Part shown: piece after piece, positions 36,724-46,373 of the stretch | Position numbering within the stretch: the first letter of the stretch is position 1 | How the letters are laid out: each line of letters starts with the position of its first letter | Origin: DASXKD01 sp963734725 | Lineage (GTDB): Bacteria; Actinomycetota; Actinomycetes; Streptosporangiales; Streptosporangiaceae | Direction of reading: 5' to 3' | Assembly (NCBI GenBank): GCA_963734725.1 | Contig: CAVTIX010000009.1 | Location: 186,001 to 250,000 of the forward strand | DNA: 64,000 nt | Program-made: the position numbers and the translations under genes | Notes under the pieces: generated by a model | Databases searched by the model: none | The model's input: only the letters and a program-made list of their open reading frames with translations | What the model was told of the DNA's origin: nothing

Positions 36724-37794
36724 ATGGAAGAAGACGGTCATGCTGGGGCAGCGAGCCTCCGCGACCAGCGCGACGGTCCCGTGAACCCTGTCGGCGTCCT
36801 GCAGAGGGTCGCGGGAGCGCTGGATGGCTGGCAGCGCCGGGCCCGCTGGGCTGGTGTGCCTTACGCAGTGGTGAAGAAGTTCGGCGACGATAACGCCAAC
36901 CTGCTGGTCGTCGGCCTGGCCTGGTACGGGTTTACCGCAATCTTCCCGCTGCTGCTCGTCGTGGTTACATTGTTCGGCTTCATTGGCCAGCGGTCGATCG
37001 GCTCCGGCATCGTCAGCACGCTGCACGAGTTCCCCGTGGTGGGCTCGAGCTTCAATCCCGCCAGCCGCAGCGTCTTGCCCGGCAGCGCGCTGGGCCTGGT
37101 GGTCGGCCTGATCGGCCTGCTCTACGGCGCGCAGGGCGTGACCCAGACGGCGCAGCAGGCGATGGCCACGGTATGGAACATCCCCCAGGTCCAGCGCACC
37201 GGCTTCCTGCCCCGGCTCGGCCGTAGCCTGGCCGGCCTGTTCACGATCGGCGCCGCGTTCGTGCTCAACGCCTTTGTCACTGGCTACGCCACCGCCGGCA
37301 CGTCGAGCTACGCCATCCGGTTGTCGATCCTGATCGGCCTGCTGCTCGTCAACGCCGGGCTGTACTTCGCCAGCTTCGCCGTCCTGACCGCCAAGGCGGT
37401 GCCCGCGCGCAGCCTGCTGCCCGGTGCGATCGTCGGCGCGGTCGGATTCACGGCGCTGATCACCGTTGGCACCGGTCTGGTGGCCCATCAGCTCAAGAAC
37501 GCCTCAGCCACCTACGGTGCGTTCGGCTCGGTCATCGGCATCGTGGTGTTCCTGCTGCTCCTGGCCAAGATCAGCATGTACGCCGCGGAACTCAACCCGG
37601 TGCTGGCCCGGTCGCTTTATCCGCGGGCACTGCCCCTGGGCGGTGAACCCACCGGCGCCGACCGCAAGGTGCTGGCAGACATCGTCCACGCTGAACAGCG
37701 TCGCGACGACCAGGCCATCGGAGTCGGTTTCGGCGCCGACGCAGCCGAACAAGCCGCAGCCGATGCCACCCGGCACGCCGACGACCCGCAATGA
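36724..37794 (+). CDS. YihY/BrkB-family membrane protein, 356 aa
   Basis: YihY/BrkB proteins have six membrane helices; their molecular function is not settled. The N-terminal motif FGDDNANLLVVGLAWYGFTA is diagnostic, followed by LYGAQGVTQTAQQAMATVWN and the helices SILIGLLLVNAGLYFASFAV and GSVIGIVVFLLLLAKISMYA with AAELNPVLA. A charged cytoplasmic tail of about 70 residues ends the protein. ATG 36724 is weakly supported; GTG 36781 is an alternative. The gene is intact. Confidence 0.87.
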   Translation: MEEDGHAGAASLRDQRDGPVNPVGVLQRVAGALDGWQRRARWAGVPYAVVKKFGDDNANLLVVGLAWYGFTAIFPLLLVVVTLFGFIGQRSIGSGIVSTLHEFPVVGSSFNPASRSVLPGSALGLVVGLIGLLYGAQGVTQTAQQAMATVWNIPQVQRTGFLPRLGRSLAGLFTIGAAFVLNAFVTGYATAGTSSYAIRLSILIGLLLVNAGLYFASFAVLTAKAVPARSLLPGAIVGAVGFTALITVGTGLVAHQLKNASATYGAFGSVIGIVVFLLLLAKISMYAAELNPVLARSLYPRALPLGGEPTGADRKVLADIVHAEQRRDDQAIGVGFGADAAEQAAADATRHADDPQ

Positions 37795-38066
37795 GCTTTC
37801 CATCTCGCCATTCGCGGTCACGGACAGAACAAACGGATTACCCGCCGCGTTCCGGGGGCTTAAGCGCTGGCTCAAGGAGAACGTCCCGCCGCCCTCAAGG
37901 AATGGTCAGCCAGGCGCCGCCCGCACGACAGTAGGCCCAGATGAGTTGGACACCGCAAAGCTGCCTAAGCGGATGCTCGCTCATCCGCATGTCCGGGCGT
38001 CGGCTAGCCTGTGGCGTGCCAGAACTCGTGCAGAGCATCTGACCTGGGCTTCTATCCTCAGCGATC

Positions 38067-38864
38067 GTGCTCATTCGCCTCGCCTATCTGCTCATGATCC
38101 GGTTGTTCGGCTGGCTGGCGCTGCTCGCGCGAAGCGGCACCTCGAAGGACGTGGAGATCTTGGTACTGCGGCACGAGGTCGCGGTCCTGCGCCGCCAGGT
38201 CACCCGTCAGAAACCGGACTGGGCTGACCGCGCGGTGATTACCGCCCTGGCGCGGCTGCTGCCCAGGCACCTTCGGCTGCACCGGATCGTGACCCCGGGT
38301 ACCCTCCTGGCCTGGCACCGGCGGCTGGTCAAGAACAAATGGACCTACCCCAACGCGCCGGGACGCCCGCCGGTCCGGGACGAGGTGCGGAAGCTCGTAG
38401 AGCAGCTGGCCCGGCAGAACCCGCGCTGGGGCTACCGCCGCATCCAGGGCGAGCTCATCGGCCTCGGTCATACGATCGGGGAAGGGACGATCCGCCGGAC
38501 CTTGGCCGCCGCCGGGCCCAGGCCCGCGCCGCGCCGCGCATCGCCGACCTGGCGGCAGTTCCTGGCCGCCCAGAGGCGTCCGGGATCCTGGCTTGCGATT
38601 TCCTGCACGTTGACACAGTCGTCCTCCAGCGCTTGTACGTCTTGTTCGCGATCGAGATTCAGACCCGGACCGTGCACATCCTGGGCGTCACCGCGCACCC
38701 GACCGGTGCCTGGACTGCCCAGCAGGCCCGTAACCTGCTCATGGAACTCGGCGAGCGCGCCTGCCGCTTCAAGTTCTCCGCGACCGGGACAGCAAGTTCA
38801 CGGCAGCATTCGACGGGAACGGCACGCGGATTATCAAGACTCCAGTCAGGTCGCCGCGGGCGAA
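38067..38864 (+). pseudogene. integrase-core (IS481-like) transposase, 5' part of a split gene
   Basis: GTG 38067 begins LIRLAYLLMIRLFGWLALLA, then VEILVLRHEVAVLRRQV and an HTH with NPRWGYRRIQGELIGLG. A shift near 38530 leads to SGILACDFLHVDTVVLQRLY (first Asp). Another near 38770 leads to RDRDSKFTAAFD (second Asp) and IIKTPVRSPRA. The sequence stops at 38864 within RSPRA; the next residues, NAIAERWIGG, are found at 46374. The gene was split by the serine-recombinase element. Confidence 0.8.
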
Positions 38865-38866
38865 AC

Positions 38867-39026
38867 CTTGGGTTGCATACTGCACCTCTTCGGGCCGGTT
38901 GAGCGGTTTCAGGTTGTCTGCGCTGGTCTGCGGTCTGCTAGGCGTGGGCGCCCGTAGTGCGGGGCCGGTGGGTTGGGGCCGGGCGGGTCATAGAGCACCT
39001 GGCCTTTATCGTTATAGCGCTGCCCA
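38867..39026 (-). pseudogene. C-terminal tail of the serine recombinase, cut off by the ISKra4-type element
   Basis: The minus strand reads GQRYNDKGQVLYDPPGPNPP followed by APHYGRPRLADRRPAQTT and stop. In related recombinases this block follows the TVKAW segment, which is found at 40.9 kb directly on the other side of the ISKra4-type element. In an alternative frame the tail would end in EEVQYAT, so a further indel is likely here. Confidence 0.65.
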
Positions 39027-40870
39027 CTAGACAGGAGCTATGCCGGACCTGCCGGAAGATCTCGTGGGGCTTGAGCTCCGGCGAGCGGAGCTGTATGAGC
39101 AGCTCAGCCAGGTCGGTGACTTCCGGCGGGGCTCGCTGAACGAAGTCCGCCGCAAGTGCGGGCGGCCGAACTGCGCCTGCGCGCAGCCGGGGCATCCAGG
39201 GCATGGCCCGCAGTACAACCTGAGCCGGTCAGCGAGCGGGCGGACGGTGACCCGGCATCTGAGGCCGGGCCCGGAGCTGGACAAGATCAGGCGGGAGGTC
39301 GCTGAGTATGAGCGGTTCCGGGCGCTGGTGGGACAGGTGACCGAGGTGAATGAGGAGATCTGCGAGGCAAGGCCGCTCCTGCCCTCCGCTGCGGAGCCTG
39401 CGCCCGGCCCGGGGGGCGAAAAAAGGGGCTCTGCGCCCGGCTCGCCGAGGCGTTCGCGGCGGAGGCCGCCGCCGAGGTAGAGCGGCTGGCCGCCCTGGCG
39501 GCGCGCTCGCTGGGCGGGGCTGGCGGGGGCGGCCTGGAAGCGGTGGAGCTGGCCATCCGCACCGCGATGACCCAGCTTGGCTGCGGCCTGCTGGAGCGGC
39601 TGCTGGCCGCTGACACCGGCTACCGTGGCCCCCAGGCCGGCTGCGGGGCCGGCCACCAGGCACGGTTCGTGTCCTACCGGGCCAAGACGATCGACACCGT
39701 GCTCGGCCCGGTCCAGGTGCGCCGCGCGTATTACCACTGCCCCGGCTGCGGTCATGGCGTGATTCCCCGGGATACCGAACTTGGCGTCGAGCGGGCCTCG
39801 ATGTCGCCCGGCCTGGCCAAGATGACCGCCCGGGCCGCGGCCGCGGTCCCGTTCGCCAAGGCCGCCGGCCTGCTTGCGGAGCTGGCTGGCATCGGCCTGA
39901 CCATCAAGCGCACCGAACGGTCCGCCGAAGCCACCGGCACCGCCGCCACCGCGGCGATCGGCGCTGCCACCGACGCGATCTGCTCCCGCCAAGTGATCCC
40001 CCTGCCGCCAGCGCCGGTTCCGGACATGCTCTACATCGCTGTTGACGGCACCGGCGTCCCGGTGGTGGCTTCGGAAACCGAGGGCCGGGCCGGGAAAGCG
40101 GACGACGGCAAGGCCCGCACCCGGGAGGTCAAGCTGGCCTGCCTGTTCACCCAGACCACCACCGATGACGACGGCTGGCCCGTCCGCGACCCACGCTCCT
40201 CCTCCTACCTGGCCACCTTCGAACCCGCCGAGCGATTCGGGCAGCTCGTGGACGCCGAGGCCCGGCGGCGCGGCTGCGAGCACATCCGCCAGCTCGTCAT
40301 GCCCGGGGACGGCGCGGTGTGGATTTGGAACCTCGCCGACGAGCTGTTCCCGGCAGCAACACAGATCGTGGACCTCTACCACGCCCGCGAGCACGTCCAC
40401 GACCTTGCCACTCTCGCCGCCCGGCTGCTCCGCGGCAGCCACCCAGACTGGCTCGCCCAGCGCCTGGCCGAACTCGACACCGGCGACATCCCAGCGCTGC
40501 TGGCCGCCGGCCACGATCTCAAATTCACCGGCTCTCTCGCCCGCGAACGCGACAAGGCCCTGGGCTACTTCGAAACCAACGCCCACCGGATGCGCTACAA
40601 GCACTTCCGCTCCCTCGGCATGTTCGTCGGCTCCGGCATGGTCGAAGCCGGCTGCAAAGCCGTCATCGGGCAGCGGCTCAAACTATCCGGCATGAGATGG
40701 ACCATCCCCGGCGCCACCAGCATCGCCACCCTCCGCTGCCAGCAAGCCAGCAACCGCTGGGAACAGATCTGGCAGCAGCCCCACAACCAGACCACCACCG
40801 CCATACCAGCCATCTGCGAGCGCGGACACACTCAGACCGCCGCAGGCTAACCTCAGCTACCTACAAAATT
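39027..40870 (+). mobile_element. ISKra4-type insertion in the recombinase 3' end
   Basis: The limits are set by where recombinase coding sequence stops (GAR at about 40.87 kb) and resumes (GQRYNDKG at about 39.03 kb). I could not find convincing terminal inverted repeats, so the ends are approximate to a few bases. It carries one two-frame transposase. Confidence 0.65.
39040..40850 (+). CDS. ISKra4-family transposase encoded in two frames
   Basis: ATG 39040 follows AGGAGCT. The first frame (to 39480) encodes a DUF6788-like part with RRGSLNEVRRKCGRPNCACA. At the A6G4 run (39419-39428) a -1 shift would continue KGLCARLAEAFAAEAAAEVE and AVELAIRTAMTQLG. The main UPF0236/ISKra4 domain then has CPGCGHGVIPRDTELGVERA, LYIAVDGTGVPVV (catalytic Asp), QLVMPGDGAVWIWNLADELF, LYHAREHVHDLA and SGMVEAGCKAVIGQRLKLSG. 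The A_AAA_AGG heptamer fits programmed frameshifting, but an indel is not excluded. Confidence 0.8.
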
Positions 40871-42472
40871 GGCGCGCACCCCAGGCCTTGACGGTGACTT
40901 TGGCGACGTCGAGCGCTGTCGCCATTTCGGTGAGGGTGAGCAGGCCCGCGTCGCGGAGCCTGTCGTGCCGTGAGCGCAGATGGTAGTCGCGGGCGATGCG
41001 CTGGATGGTGACGGGGCGGAAGGGGCGGCGTTCGCCGCTGGTCAGGCGGCGGTCGTTGAGGATCTCGGCGATCTGGGCGCAGGTGTAGTGGTCGAGGAGC
41101 CGATCGATCTCGGCGACGACGGCGGGCGGAGTCTGCCGTAGTTCCCAGGCCCGTTTGGGTATCGGCAGGGTGAGGGTGTGGTGCTGGCCGCCGGCCAGTC
41201 GGGCGTGCGCGGTGATGGTGTCGCTGGTTCTGGTCACGGTGACGTCGGTGAGCAGCAGCCGGGCGATGCGTTTGCGTTCGCGGGCGGGGGTGGCCGGGTC
41301 GTGCCAGATGCCGGGCAGGTCGGTGACGAGCTGGCCGATCCGGGCCTTCTGGGTGTCGGTGAGCTGCCCGGTGTGCTGCTTGCGGGCCTGGTCATAGGCT
41401 TCTTGCGCGTTGTTGAGTGCCCGCAGGGCGGTGTTCCAGCCGGCTTCGAGGGTGCTGGCGACGAGCCGGTTGGCGGGGTCGACGGTGAGGTAGCGGCGGC
41501 GGGCGAGGTCGGCGTGGTAGCGGGTGCGCTCGACGTGGGCGGCGCGCAGCTTGTCGGCGTCAGTGGCTCGCTGTTCGAGTTCGGCGGAGACCTGGAGGGC
41601 GGCTTCGGCGGCCAGTGGGGTGAGGGTGTCGATGAGCAGCTGCCCGATGAGCTGGTCGAGGGTGTGGCCGGGGATGGTGGCGCAGATCCGCCGCCCGTTT
41701 TCGATGCCGTCGCGCTGGCAGACGTAGGTGGGCAGCTCTCGTCCGCCGCGCTGGTGGTAGCGGACGGTTATCCGGTTGCCGCAGCGGCCGCAGACGATGA
41801 TGCCCTGCAACAGCGCTGGGCCTTCGCGGGCTGGCCCGGCGGCGCGGTCGCGGCCGTGCGCGGCGGCGTTAGTGGCCAGCTTGGCGATGTGGGCGTTGTA
41901 CTGGTCCACGGTGATGTATCCGGGGTGGCTCCGGGGATGAACGAGGTCCACTGGTCGCGGGGCAGCAGTTTCTTGCCTGCTTTCCCGCTGGGATTGTGGT
42001 GGTAGCTGTGCCGGCCGTAGGTGAAGCAGCCTGCGTAGCGGGGATTGTGCAGCACCCGCAACACGGTGTGATGCTGCAATGGTTTCCAGTCAACCTCGCC
42101 CTTGCGGGGGCCTTTCAGATGGCGCCAGGGGGAAGGACAGCCCGGCGGCGTTGAACGCCTTCACCACAGCGGTGGCCGACCCGGTGGCCTCGAACGTGGC
42201 GAACAGGTGCCGCAGCGCGCCCTGGATGGCGGTGTCGGGGTCGAGGATGACGTGCCCTGCGGCGTCGTAGATCAACCCGACCGGCAGCGGGAGGATCAGC
42301 TCGCCGCGGCGAGCCTTGGATAGCTGCCCGCCACGCAGCCGGGCCCGGATGAAATGCAATTCTGCCTCGCTGATCTGCCCTTTCATGCCCAAGACCAGGC
42401 GGTCATTAAAAGCGCGCGGGTCATAAAGGCCGTCTTCGTCGCAGATCAGGGTGCCGGTCATGGCGCAGATCT
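40871..42472 (-). pseudogene. large serine recombinase, 3' exon part
   Basis: It continues directly from the 5' exon after the intron: ICAMTGTLICDEDGLYDPRA, LVLGMKGQISEAELHFIRAR (long helix of the catalytic domain), then the recombinase domain. Frame changes near 42115 and 41935 lead through HHTVLRVLHNPRYAGCFTYG to LLQGIIVCGRCGNRITVRYH (zinc-ribbon Cys pair) and a coiled-coil C-terminal region. It ends at TVKAWGAR at the ISKra4-type insertion. The frameshifts make it inactive unless they are assembly errors. Confidence 0.8.
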
Positions 42473-42536
42473 GTGAGGTCGGCCCGGGGCGCGGTGCTAG
42501 CCTTTCGGCCAGCCCGTTTCCCCGGACCGCACTCCC

Positions 42537-42571
42537 GAACCCGCCGTGCGAGTCGTCCCCGCAACGGGCTC
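42537..42571 (-). ncRNA. group II intron domain V
   Basis: On the minus strand, GAGCCCGTTGCGGG pairs with CTCGCACGGCGGGTTC around a short GACGA loop. The 35-nt hairpin carries the catalytic AGC triad near its 5' end and the TTC end typical of domain V. It lies 35 bases after the maturase stop and 64 bases before the intron 3' end, the normal spacing. Confidence 0.82.
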
Positions 42572-42605
42572 TCCGCAAAATCCCATCAGGGTTCGTGCCT
42601 GCTCC

Positions 42606-44106
42606 TCATGCCGAGGCCAGCGGCCAGGGTGATGGGATCACCGATCCCCGGTAGCGATACCGGGTGGTAGTGACCAGCCCGGCGTTGAACAACACCAGTT
42701 CCTGGCCCCTGGGCTGCCATCCGCCGCCGCAGTAGCGGCGGCGGAACTCCTTCCGCGAGATTCCGGGATGCTTGCGGCGTATCCAGCCAGCTACCCGCCG
42801 CCAGACGTAGGCGCTCAGGTACTGGAAGGTTTTGCTCGACACCCCGGGGCGGAAGAACGCCGTCCAACCCCGTAGCAGCGGGTTGAGCTGCGCCAAGAGG
42901 ACGTCCAGCGGCTGGTTCGTGTCAACCTGACGGCACCACGTCTTGACCTTCGCCATGGCGGCGCGCAGCGCCTTCCTGGACGGGTAGGTGTAGACGTAGT
43001 GCCGGTTCGTGCCCCGCTTGCGGTGACGCTGGATGCGCCACCCCAGGAAATCCAGGCCCTCGCCGATGTGCGTGATCAGGGTCTTTTCCTCCGACAGGTG
43101 CAGCCCGATCCGGGCCAGCACCTGCGCGGCCTCCTCGCGGAGGGCCAGCGCGTCGTCCCTGGTGCCCGCGACCATGATCGTCCAGTCGTCGGCGAACCGG
43201 ACCAAACGGCAGTTCGGCAGGCCCTGACGGCGGCGCTTGGCGCGTTCCCAGGGGGCAGACGCCGGGCCTCCCGGCGCCCGGGCGAAGTGCTCGTCCAGCA
43301 CCGACAGGGCGACGTTGCTGAGCAACGGCGACAGGATCGAACCCTGTGGAGTACCGGTGTCGGTGTCTTTCAGCGTGCCGTCCTCGGTGAGGATGCCCGC
43401 CTTCAAGAACGCCTTCACCAGCGCCAGGACGCGTTTGTCCGCGATTCTCGCGCGCACCCGGTCTTGAAGGGCGGCATGCGAGATTTCGTCGAAGCAGGCC
43501 CGGATGTCGCCCCTCGACGATCCACTCGTAGGAGTGGGACGCCAGGTGCCGCACCTCGGCCACCGCGTCGTGGACCCGGTGTCCGGGGCGGAACCCGTAG
43601 GAGCACGGGAGGAAATCCGCCTCGAAGATCGGCTCCAGCACCAGCTTCAAGGACGCCTGGACCACCCGGTCGCGGATCGTGCTGATCCCCAGGCGGCGGC
43701 GCTTGGCCGTGCCCGGTTTCGGGATCAGTCGTTCCCGCGACGGCAGCGGGCAGAAACTGCGGTCCTTCAGCGAGTCCCGCAGCGCGCCGAGGAACTCCTC
43801 CACGCCCCGCGCCTGAATGGATGCGGCCGTGTGGCCATCCACCCCGGCGGTTTTCGCGCCCTTGTTGCCCCGCACCCGGTCCCATGCCACCAGCAGGAAC
43901 GCGGGGTCGGCAACGAGGTTGAACAGGTCGCCGAACCGGCGATGAGGATCATCGCGGGCCCAGCGGTGCAGCTTGGCCTGGATCTCCAGTACCCGGCGCT
44001 CCGCCAGATAGAAGGCGTACTCCAGCTCCGGATCACCGGTATTCACCGGCGCGGCTCCTGGCATTCCAGCATCCTCCCTGCCTGACTTGCTGGCCTCCTT
44101 CGCCAT
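42606..44106 (-). pseudogene. group II intron reverse transcriptase/maturase (LtrA-like), one frameshift
   Basis: ATG 44106 begins MAKEASKSGRED. RT blocks are seen in order: FLLVAWDRVRGNKGAKTAGV, RERLIPKPGTAKRRRLGIST, EPIFEADFLPCSYGFRPGHR, YEWIVEG, then (after a one-base insertion in the GGGG run near 43497) RARIADKRVLALVKAFLKAG, GTPQGSILSPLLSNV, RLVRFADDWTIMV (catalytic FADD) and the maturase X domain LLRGWTAFFRPGVSSKTFQY. No HNH endonuclease domain follows. It ends at 42606. The single homopolymer indel may be an assembly error. Confidence 0.85.
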
Positions 44107-44650
44107 GCACGCGTCTCTCACGCGCCCGGACTACTACGAGGCCTCCGTCCCGTCCGCGGCCATCAGCTGGCATCGGGCCTGCCCGCCGCCGGGCTGGAGG
44201 CCTGGCGGGAAGGGCGGCCGCGAACGGTTCCCACGTTCACCGTGCATCGTTTGGCCAGGTCGGCGTCCAGCTATACCCCGGCAGCATCGCCGCGCCTACG
44301 CCGCAGGCTTTCAGCGCGGCCTCCTCACCGTCTGCTAGAACCGGCTCCGGAGTTGACCCGTCTCCTCGAACCAGGTCACGTACTGCATCCCGGCCCATAT
44401 CCGCCAGATTGGAGCCGGAGGCACCGTTACGGGGCTTCAACCACTGATTCACTCGCGTTACGCCTTCTGACCTTGCTAGCCGGACCCGGGCCGTCTGGCA
44501 GTACCGGCCCGTCCCGACGTTGTCGAGGCTGCTCCCGCCCTCCCCGGCGATCCCCGGATCAGGCTGCCTCCAGCTTCACCAGGCCGCTGCGACGGCCCAG
44601 CGGTGGAGCCCTCACATCTCCACACGAATACACAGCGCCTCGTGGCGCAC

Positions 44651-44987
44651 CCAGGAGCTGATGCCAGTCGGCGTTGTTGCGGGCCAGCCGGGAGCATTCC
44701 AGGCCGAGCACGATCCCGGCCCGGCCCAGCGACACCTCGGCGGCCATCTGCTGGAACCCTTCCCGGTCCGCGGCCGAGGCGCCGGACTGGCCCTGGTCGA
44801 TGTCGATCACGGTGACCTGGCTGGCGTCCCAGCCCAGCGCGGTCGCCTTGCCGCGCAGGTCGTACTGGCGGATCGCCGACTCGGTGTTGTGGATGACCTG
44901 CTGGAGGCTGGACTGCCGGATGTAGAGCAGCGCCCGCCGGGACAGGTGGGCGGCGGTCACCTTCGACACCGCGGTATCGGGGAGCAT
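44651..44987 (-). pseudogene. large serine recombinase, 5' exon part
   Basis: ATG 44987 follows GAAGGAGG with good spacing. The product starts HLSRRALLYIRQSSLQQVIH with the nucleophilic Ser of the resolvase domain, then TVIDIDQGQSGASAADREGF and LECSRLARNNADWHQLL. The coding sequence is cut at 44651 by the group II intron. Together with the 3' exon it makes the catalytic core of a large serine recombinase. Confidence 0.85.
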
Positions 44988-45011
44988 GTGGCCTCCTTCA
45001 GGGATGAGCGG

Positions 45012-45437
45012 TCACGGGGGCGCGCCGCTGACGAATGCGGCGAGCGCGACGGCCGCCAGGGCGCTGATGAGTTCGGCGGCCACCGGGGCCGGGAGCGCGG
45101 GCGGGTGAGCCGGGCGGCGCTGCCTGCGGGACGGCCAGGCTGGCCAGGCACGCTGCCAGGCGGTGACGCCCTTGCCGGTCAGCACGCCGAACCCGAGCGG
45201 GAACGCCTGCGCGCGTGCGTGCAGGGCGGCATGACGCAGTTGCTCGTAGCGGGCATCCAGCCCGCCACCGGGGACGGTGACCTGGCCGGCATCCGGGTGA
45301 TCGCCCGGTTCAGCAGCCGCGTGGCCAGGTGAGGTGAGCAGGGACAGGGACGGGTGCTCCTCCTTTCCTTCCTCGCGGGCGGGCAGGTCAGCGGCTTTTG
45401 GAGTGCCGCTCCCGGCGGCGGGCCAGCGCTTTCTCAA
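45012..45437 (-). CDS. small accessory protein of the recombinase element
   Basis: The frame overlaps the end of the HTH gene by about 50 bases and ends 24 bases before the recombinase start, so the three genes form an operon. The most coding-like part is LDARYEQLRHAALHARAQAF, then PLGFGVLTGKGVTAWQRAW. Its C-terminus is hydrophobic. The true start may be further downstream. Function unknown; similar small ORFs accompany such recombinases. Confidence 0.55.
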   Translation of the reverse strand: MRKRWPAAGSGTPKAADLPAREEGKEEHPSLSLLTSPGHAAAEPGDHPDAGQVTVPGGGLDARYEQLRHAALHARAQAFPLGFGVLTGKGVTAWQRAWPAWPSRRQRRPAHPPALPAPVAAELISALAAVALAAFVSGAPP

Positions 45438-45867
45438 CCGTGCGGGGGTGCACGTGCACGCCGAAGGCTTGCTCGATCGGGGCCGCTAGCTGTGCCGGGC
45501 GCAGGCTGGGGTCGGCGGCCAGTCGCTCCTCGGCCCAGCTGAGGATCTGCTCGGTGAGCTTGTGCCCGCCGCGCGGCCCGGGCCGGACCGGCACCAGTCC
45601 CTCCAGCCCGGAGGACTCCAGCGCCGCGGCCGCGGCGTAGTACGCCGGCCGGGAGTACCCGAACGCCGCCGCGGCCTCGGTGACCGGGGCGCCGCCGGCC
45701 TTGACCTTGCGCACCATCTCGTACTTGACCTGCACCGCGTCGCGGGCGTCGAAAAAGTCGCTGGACAGGAATTCCGTATCCGTCACCTGCTCCGGGTGCG
45801 GGTTCAGGCAGCGCGCCCCGGCCAGCGCGGCCTCCTTGGGATCTGGTCCGCCCCGCCACCTGGCCAT
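45388..45867 (-). CDS. helix-turn-helix protein of the recombinase element, 159 aa
   Basis: ATG 45867 begins MARWRGGPDPKEAALAG. The central segment KYEMVRKVKAGGAPVTEAAA with FGYSRPAYYAAAAALE is a transposase-like HTH (IS3/Tn3-accessory type), and the C-terminus is rich in Arg. It probably binds the element ends or regulates the recombinase (inference). It is the second gene of the element and overlaps the small ORF downstream. Confidence 0.72.
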   Translation of the reverse strand: MARWRGGPDPKEAALAGARCLNPHPEQVTDTEFLSSDFFDARDAVQVKYEMVRKVKAGGAPVTEAAAAFGYSRPAYYAAAAALESSGLEGLVPVRPGPRGGHKLTEQILSWAEERLAADPSLRPAQLAAPIEQAFGVHVHPRTVEKALARRRERHSKSR

Positions 45868-46041
45868 GCCGCCTCCTCACTCCAATGACTGTAAGGATGA
45901 TTCTGCCGAACACTGAGACCCAAGCCTTGCATGCTGAGCAGCGTGTCGCGGCATGTGCCAGCCTGAAGAGCGCAAGCACGTTGACAGCAGCGGCCCTGAT
46001 CACCCGGGAAGCGAGCCGCAACGGCATAATCCGCTTGACAT

Positions 46042-46320
46042 TCACAGCATAATCTTCTTTACATCCCGCTCGCCGTCGCGCCGCGCGCGGAAACGGTCCA
46101 CCAGGTCCGCGACAGCCAGCAGGCCATCGGTGGTGAACGCGCACCGGCCGGCCGCGACCACCACCAACGGGTCCGCCGCCACCACGTCAGTCCACGCTGC
46201 TGGCAGCGAGAACAGCTGCCCGTTCTCGTCATGCAGGTGGACCCGGTCCTCACCCCAGTTCTGCCGGTGCGCGACGAACTCGAAGTCGCGGCCGGCCAGC
46301 GGGTGGAACGGGTGGGTCAC
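46042..46320 (-). CDS. DUF5372-family protein, 92 aa
   Basis: GTG 46320 begins VTHPFHPLAGRDFEFVAHRQ, followed by WGEDRVHLHDENGQLFSLPA and WTDVVAADPLVVVAAGR. This is the conserved pattern of DUF5372, a small beta-rich protein repeatedly found next to serine recombinases in actinobacteria. It is the first gene of the element, 54 bases from its right end. Its function is unknown. Confidence 0.75.
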   Translation of the reverse strand: MTHPFHPLAGRDFEFVAHRQNWGEDRVHLHDENGQLFSLPAAWTDVVAADPLVVVAAGRCAFTTDGLLAVADLVDRFRARRDGERDVKKIML

Positions 46321-46373
46321 CCGCACCCAGCGGTACCGATCCTGCGGATCAGGCGTAGTTGACGATGCGGGGC

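Larger units (their letters stand above)
42473..44650 (-). mobile_element. group II intron, 2178 bp, in the recombinase gene
   Basis: The minus-strand RNA starts GTGCGCC at 44650, the group II 5' consensus, and ends CCGACCTCAC at 42473 (AY end). A domain V-like hairpin lies at 42537-42571, followed by a domain VI-like stem. Joining exons at these points gives HQLLEICAMTG in frame, exactly as expected for the recombinase catalytic domain. It encodes a reverse transcriptase/maturase in its middle. The intron inserts between the second and third bases-worth of a Glu codon (G/AG). Confidence 0.88.
38865..46373 (-). mobile_element. serine-recombinase element, about 7.5 kb, carrying two nested insertions
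   Basis: The unit holds, on the minus strand, DUF5372, an HTH protein, a small ORF and a large serine recombinase. It sits inside the integrase-core transposase gene, whose halves end GCGGGCGAA on the left and resume AACGCGATC on the right. The shared AA is consistent with the 2-bp core exchanged by serine recombinases. No inverted repeats are seen, as expected. Without its ISKra4-type (about 1.84 kb) and group II intron (2.18 kb) passengers it would be about 3.5 kb. Confidence 0.72.
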
